Shown: one piece after another, positions 58,615-64,000 of the stretch | Position numbering within the stretch: the first letter of the stretch is position 1 | Layout: every line of letters begins with the position of its first letter | Assembly (NCBI GenBank): GCA_008508345.1 | Contig: QNGE01000991.1 | Location: 125,268 to 189,267, forward strand | DNA: 64,000 nucleotides | Direction: 5' to 3' | DNA from: Paragonimus westermani | Taxonomy: Eukaryota; Platyhelminthes; Trematoda; Plagiorchiida; Troglotrematidae | Position numbers and translations under genes: made by a program | Notes under the pieces: generated by a model | Told to the model about the DNA's origin: nothing | Database searches by the model: none | Seen by the model: the letters and a program-made list of their open reading frames with translations, nothing else

Positions 58615-58628
58615 CACACACACACACA
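58615..58628. repeat. (CA)n microsatellite
   Basis: Seven CA units directly after the SINE-like copy. Confidence 0.9.
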
Positions 58629-60125
58629 TACGGTGATCAATTATGTCCGTTTGTGATCAGCAGGTTGAAATGATGTGAGCAAGAGTTGAACGAGTGGTAA
58701 TCTTGTAGCTAGAAACCATCGGTCCAACGAACAACCTTATTTGAGATGGAATAAGCAATTTAATCGGTGCGTATAAATTGCTAACACTCCGTTGGTCCGA
58801 ATGAACATAGTTCCTTTCTTATGGATGTAGCCGGTGTGGAAGGCAGTCGTCAAAGGTGAATTACGTTTCTCTCAAGACCGATAAAGCATTGTAAGGTAGC
58901 ACGAATTAACTTGCACTAATTGCGAGAATAGGGATCATTCCAACACTGCCAAACATATCATTGCTCTATTACACACATTCCCGCAACCACCCGGTGGCCT
59001 ATGAAATTTGATCTCAGTGTTTCATATATACACAGAACAGTTACATCAAAAACAGTGGAACCGGGATACAGAGGGTTGAATAGATGAATTGGAACATAGT
59101 GTGTGCAGTGAGAGACGGCTGAACACTGAAACAAGCCGTTGAGTAGGTTACACCGCCAAACCAACGAATATGTATTCAACAGGGATACAACATATATTCC
59201 CAAAGTTCCTCGAAGATGTGTGATGACGCACGCTAAAGTGTACTTGATATTCAAAAGTGGACCCTCTCAACCATGTTGCCACATTATCCTCAAATGCTTT
59301 CGAGGTTGCTTATGAGGCAATGTAGAAATTTCGGCTTTTACGCTCGAATCCTTTTCACAGCAAGGCATATTTAGCACATTATAGCTTGATGCCCATCGCT
59401 TTGCTGTGGACCGTGCAAACTTTAAGGCTCCAGCAATGCTGCGTCTTAGTTTACCCAATCGAAGCATACAGGCACATTCCAGGTCACTTGGATTCTAATA
59501 GACATCCTTAGCCTAAATGTTGACATGTAAAATACATCAGAACATCAAAGATGAAACTAGAGTGTTTGCATTTTTAAAGAATGCTCAAAGGAAGTCGATA
59601 AACCAAGCACGACAAGATTGTAAGCTGACCTCGAAAGGTTTTTCTTTGAATACAACTGAGTACTGCTGGACTCACAATAAACTGTATTTGTCTAACAGTA
59701 ACCTTTAAATTAGCCACGGAACCACATCTACTGACATCTTTGTGGGAAAGTAGATTCCACAGTTTTTAGATTCGGCTTAGACAGCGACTACAGGCTGGCT
59801 AGTCTAACACAGGAAACTCGTAAAACTGAAGAGACCTTTGTGGTATGAAATACGCACATGACTCCCATCGGCACATTCGACGTAATGAATGATGAAAACC
59901 TTTCCGGAGTGTTGAAATGAAGCTAGCTAGCAATCTACCACATAGACCGTTCCTTTGGGTTTGTTGTTGTGAACACACCACAGTCAATCCGTGAACGCTT
60001 GGTAGTGAGCGCCCTGCCAAAGCACATTCTTCCTTGTTTACAATCACATCGCCTTCACGTATCTGTAAGATCACAAAATTCCTCCTAACTGTCCTCGCGA
60101 AGTGAGACACTGCTCAGTTCAGAAC
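58629..60125. other. No supported gene
   Basis: The frames 58958-59254, 59267-59467 and 59799-60110 (minus) and 59517-59708 (plus) are unrecognised. Confidence 0.4.
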
Positions 60126-60938
60126 ACATGCATTTCACTTGTGATTGCACGAAAAAATACTATCTCACACTACCACAAACAAACCAAAATTGCAGTACAG
60201 CATCCCACCACCAAATAGTCCATCTCGAAACGAAGTGCATAGCTCTGTCCTACCGCACAAAATCGCCCCATTGCATGTCACTCAGCATACCTCACGACTG
60301 TCTGACCTAGGTGAATCTAACGACTGTTCACATTTGTTCTTATTAATTCACGAGGTCGGGTTTCTTAGAAAATCAAGTGCACCACATTTTGACCTTCACG
60401 GTTGTTTGGCGACCCAACTTCCAGTGGGTCCAGCTTCGTGTGTTTTAGAGTCAAAATCGGGTCCTCTCTGAACTCATTCAGCATTGCATCGTTTGTCATG
60501 GTGATGATGGAAATGAACAGGTTTGATCGAAAACATGCATTTCACTTGTGATTGCACGAAAAAATACTATCTCACACTACCACAAACAAACCAAAATTGC
60601 AGTACAGCATCCCACCACCAAATAGTCCATCTCGAAACGAAGTGCATAGCTCTGTCCTACCGCACAAAATCGCCCCATTGCATGTCACTCAGCATACCTC
60701 ACGACTGTCTGACCTAGGTGAATCTAACGACTGTTCACATTTGTTCTTATTAATTCACGAGGTCGGGTTTCTTAGAAAATCAAGTGCACCACATTTTGAC
60801 CTTCACGGTTGTTTGGCGACCCAACTTCCAGTGGGTCCAGCTTCGTGTGTTTTAGAGTCAAAATCGGGTCCTCTCTGAACTCATTCAGCATTGCATCGTT
60901 TGTCATGGTGATGATGGAAATGAACAGGTTTGATCGAA
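60126..60938. repeat. Tandem duplication, two identical 406-bp copies
   Basis: Bases 60126-60531 and 60533-60938 read the same throughout by eye, with one base between them (period 407). Each copy contains the same 108-codon open frame (60145-60471 and 60552-60878), which resembles no protein I know. Identity this complete means either a very recent duplication or a false duplication from assembly. Confidence 0.9.
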
Positions 60939-62649
60939 TGTATCTATTTGAATCTGTGGTCACCACTCATCCGCCTTACTCTACCGACTTATCAGAGCAG
61001 ACATGATTATGTCCCGGTCATTATTGTGGTTTTTGATCATTGTGAAGAAAACAAATGGTTTTCAAATTATTTCTCTGGGGTGAAGGATAATGAAATCAGT
61101 TAGATATTAAAAGCGCCTGATTTATGACATGATGTAATAACCTGAGATAACGGGATGTCCTGCAACTGTGTCAAGGGGTGCAGTTTGTCAGTTCGGTTAC
61201 CCATGCGACTTGACATGTGCCTAAAGCCGTTTATTCAACCGATGTCTCATGGTGTTGCTGGTAGTCCTTATGTGCATGCACGATCGACCTTGGAGTTCTG
61301 CTTACGCAACATGACACAATAAGTCTTCATTGTCTATATCGCATCGAGATACAAAGTATCATGATTCAACAGTCAACAAAAAGCGACAAGAAAAGTATCG
61401 TTATTAACAAAACAGCGATCGACAGTTATCTGTAAATATCAGATAGCAATCAGGTCTGAATGGGAGAATTTTTGGAAACACTTAGGGACCGTCGTTTACT
61501 ATTGCACACTGTAAGTTTACTGCTAGCACTGGTGGTGCAAACCTTGATTAAACAACCGGGAAATGCTTGGGATACCTTATGCTGTGTATCAAATGACTGC
61601 AGACGTGAACGTCCCGTTTCCACTATGAACTTAGCCTTTCGGGTGATTAATATGGGAATCATTTAGTCGACATGATCAGCAGTCAACAATTTGCCGTCTT
61701 TATTCAACTCTACCTTCTCTGTAAACCTGATCCGTTTCATAACAACGAGAAATCTAAGGTGAGCCAGTGCTCCAGCAGTTCATTGCACCTCGATCAACCG
61801 TTAACAGAGTGGGATAATCGACCATAAGTGACAAATTTCAGCTGTCATAAGTTATCTGAAAACGTACAACGCAAAACAACTGTTCGATAAACCTTAGAAT
61901 TACCCAGTTTCATCGGGAAATTATATGGTGATTTGGACAGACATCAAAGGAAGTTAGATTGACCCGCTATTGAAATTAATTTTCGGGATGACTTAGAAAA
62001 ATTTCGCAGACTAAACTGAGTGAGTTATTAGTTAGGTTATGACAGGGTAAATTTTGGGCCACCAACCCAAGCGAATATTTCAGCTAACTAAATTGTCACA
62101 TCCTCAAGATTTGAAAACTCAAAGCGATAAAGTTTCGAGGATTTACCCTCATCCTAACAGATCATCCTTACCTATGTCACTCACAGCAGCGTATCGACAG
62201 TTGGGACTGATGCTTAACCGCTATACAACCGTGAGAAGATGGGGGAAAAAGTCCTAGTCTAAAGACAAAGGTTAACGACGAGTGCAGCTTAATACACAAA
62301 GATCCTGTCCATAGCCAAACACCTTGTGTGTTTCGCAAATAAAGTCGGATAGCAAATTGGAGTAACCCGGCATCGTTGATGAGTCCACTTCGTTGCTTGT
62401 GTTCGCTTCGCAGACAAACCAAACAAATAGCAACATTCTAACCATTGAATATCATTAGCCACTGTCAATCCTAAAATTTGTGGCCACCCGCCCTTGTGGA
62501 CCAGGAAAACTCCAGCGCAAGCGGGCAAGCCTATTTGCGGTGACTGATCTGACGGCAACCGTGCTCAGTTGTCTACGGTAAGTCATCATCCACCCAGCTC
62601 GCAAGTCTTCCTTGGCATTGACAAAGTGCTCACTGGGAGAGGCGGTTAC
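60939..62649. other. No supported gene
   Basis: The short frames at 61450-61662 (minus), 61460-61666 and 62054-62257 (plus) are unrecognised. Confidence 0.4.
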
Positions 62650-62880
62650 TTAACGTTGTTAATATAAACGCAGCCTTAAAGTGTGCGCGAATGAGCTTGG
62701 TTGACCTACAGCATCAGATACCTGTCTCCTAGCCTTACCGTCGCCCACCTCTTGGTACCGCCAGATGTGTCACTGAACACAGACGTCGACAGTCCAAAAT
62801 TTGAATACAATCCATGTTTCTCAGTCTGATCAGCTGCTACGTTTTCGGTCACAAAATAACACCCTTACATAATTGTCATA
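62650..62880 (-). pseudogene. RTE-like RT fragment, C-terminal part, highly decayed
   Basis: On the minus strand, 62715-62800 aligns at nucleotide level with 52795-52865: GTGTTCAGTGACACATC, then AGAGGTGGGCGACGG, then AAGGCTAGGA. That places it just after the YGSETWPLR block. Translation gives VFKFWTVDVCVQ, a stop, HIWRYQEVGDGK. It is a third relic of the same type on the same strand. Confidence 0.45.
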
Positions 62881-62914
62881 TCTGCAGCGCTTAAGCTTCC
62901 ATGGTTTAGCACTC

Positions 62915-62975
62915 GGCAGCTCAGTTGTAATGACGTCGATTGCCGATCAGGTGGTTGCCAGTTCGAATTCGGTTA
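62915..62975 (+). other. tRNA-like segment (SINE or tRNA relic)
   Basis: GGCAGCTCAGTTGTAATGAC (A-box-like) is followed about 35 bp later by CAGTTCGAATTCGG (B-box-like GTTCGAATTC), the spacing of a tRNA gene. The arms do not pair cleanly, so a SINE head or pseudogene is more likely than a working tRNA. Confidence 0.4.
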
Positions 62976-64000
62976 CTTCGAATATCCTCGTGAAAGTTTG
63001 AGAAGACTGACAACATCTTACTGATCTGTGATTTATCATTTTGCACGAGAGAAAATGTTCGATGGTCTATAGGCTAAACAGGTAACTAGTGCGTTTGAGT
63101 TCAATCTCAAACCACTACAAAGTAACAGGTGATGAACCCTGAGTTAGTGCCATCTTCCAGCAAGCTTCTAGTAGCAGAATTAAAAGCCCAATGCCTCATC
63201 TAGCGTTGAAGCATTGCTTATGATTATTCGGCAGGTGACCGACGCAGTGACGAATTTCACATTCACATTTGATATCCTCAACAGGTCTGGTAACAATCTT
63301 TATCGATTCGAAACAGGCACAACGCCAAACGAATAATTGTTGAGCTTGTGCTGGCTAGGCCCATTTATCTTTCTGAGTCTGAACGTTCGGTTGACTGGCC
63401 CTGACAACACTCGTCCGTCTACCAACGGAGGTGAACAAATTTGACACAATCAATATTGAACTAGTTTCTGGACTAACGGCTTGCGTCCCAGTTTTCGCGC
63501 ATGGTCACGACGGCACTAACACCAGATGCGCACAGTGCGCGAGTGTGCATGCGAACGCATTTTATCAAGGTCATCCCACCAGCTTAGTTTTGCGTCCGTA
63601 TGTGATGCAAAGGCTAACAGCTGTTCGTGTAATTGTTGAATTACAACGTAATATTCTTGCTATGATATACCTTCCTGATAAACCCACTGAAGTGTTTACA
63701 TAACTGAGGAACTATGGCTGAATGTGCGAATTACGTTGTATGCCGTCCCACCACGCGATTACAGTGACTACCGATCTGCGACAGTACCAAATATGGGGGA
63801 AATGTGGGTGACCGATCAGGAAAGGAGAGTATATGTGTTTTAAGATGTAGTGGCCGTTGTTGGACGAGAATATCGTGAAAAGTTGAACCCTCTTTGATTC
63901 AGCAGTGAAACATGATTTCAACCCAAACACCAGCAACAATTAACGATGAATTGGAAATATGTAACTAACGCTTACCTTCAGTAGGTTGTGGTTAACACTT
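62976..64000. other. No supported gene
   Basis: The plus frame 63431-63703 (90 codons, GTG start) and the minus frame 63712-63939 are unrecognised. Confidence 0.4.

Noticed and set aside
60126..60938. CRISPR-like or satellite array
   Set aside because: Only two units of 407 bp with no spacers; a simple duplication.
1..64000. Spliced-leader RNA, rRNA, or a clear functional tRNA gene
   Set aside because: I scanned by eye for conserved cores and clear cloverleaf boxes and found only weak tRNA-like relics.

Overview
The window looks like intergenic or intronic DNA from an animal nuclear genome. It has no long host gene, many short decayed reading frames, (AC)n, (GT)n and (GA)n microsatellites, an N-filled assembly gap, and dense retrotransposon debris of several classes: Penelope-like, Ty3/gypsy LTR, RTE-like and CR1-like non-LTR elements, and a tRNA-related SINE-like family. 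This mixture, the moderate GC content and the flavour of the reverse transcriptase remnants suggest a flatworm, most likely a digenean trematode. That assignment is inference and was not tested by any search. There is no bacterial operon, CRISPR array or prophage.

The best-supported gene is a Penelope-like element (PLE) at about 7.08-9.78 kb. Its 764-codon open frame encodes a reverse transcriptase with a YVDD active site and a C-terminal GIY-YIG endonuclease. The frame lies between two 160-bp inverted terminal repeats that differ at 3 positions by eye. A 29-bp tail follows the right repeat, and the whole insertion is bracketed by a 13-bp direct repeat that fits a target-site duplication. An older 3' remnant of a related PLE lies at 3.8 kb.

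A dead Ty3/gypsy element fills about 11.95-16.40 kb: LTR, primer-binding-site candidate, gag with a CCHC knuckle, RT, RNase H, integrase, polypurine tract, LTR. It has many stops, frameshifts and deletions, and contains a single N between two identical 88-bp copies. Two further LTRs of the family lie at 16.9-17.2 and 29.2-29.5 kb. Minus-strand non-LTR RT remnants are at 47.7 kb and 49.2-50.1 kb (CR1-like) and at 52.5-53.9, 56.2-56.4 and 62.7-62.9 kb (RTE-like).

Other repeated structure includes about ten copies of a SINE-like family, two pairs of them head to head. There are three inverted-repeat structures: arms of about 185 bp around 0.8 kb at 25.7-26.8 kb, a perfect 42-bp inverted repeat at 30.84-30.98 kb, and divergent arms at 40.6 and 42.1 kb. 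There is also a 407-bp tandem duplication at 60.1-60.9 kb and a CpG-dense island at 31.6-32.25 kb. Only the PLE protein looks capable of function; the other coding pieces are fossils, and no host exon could be supported by eye.
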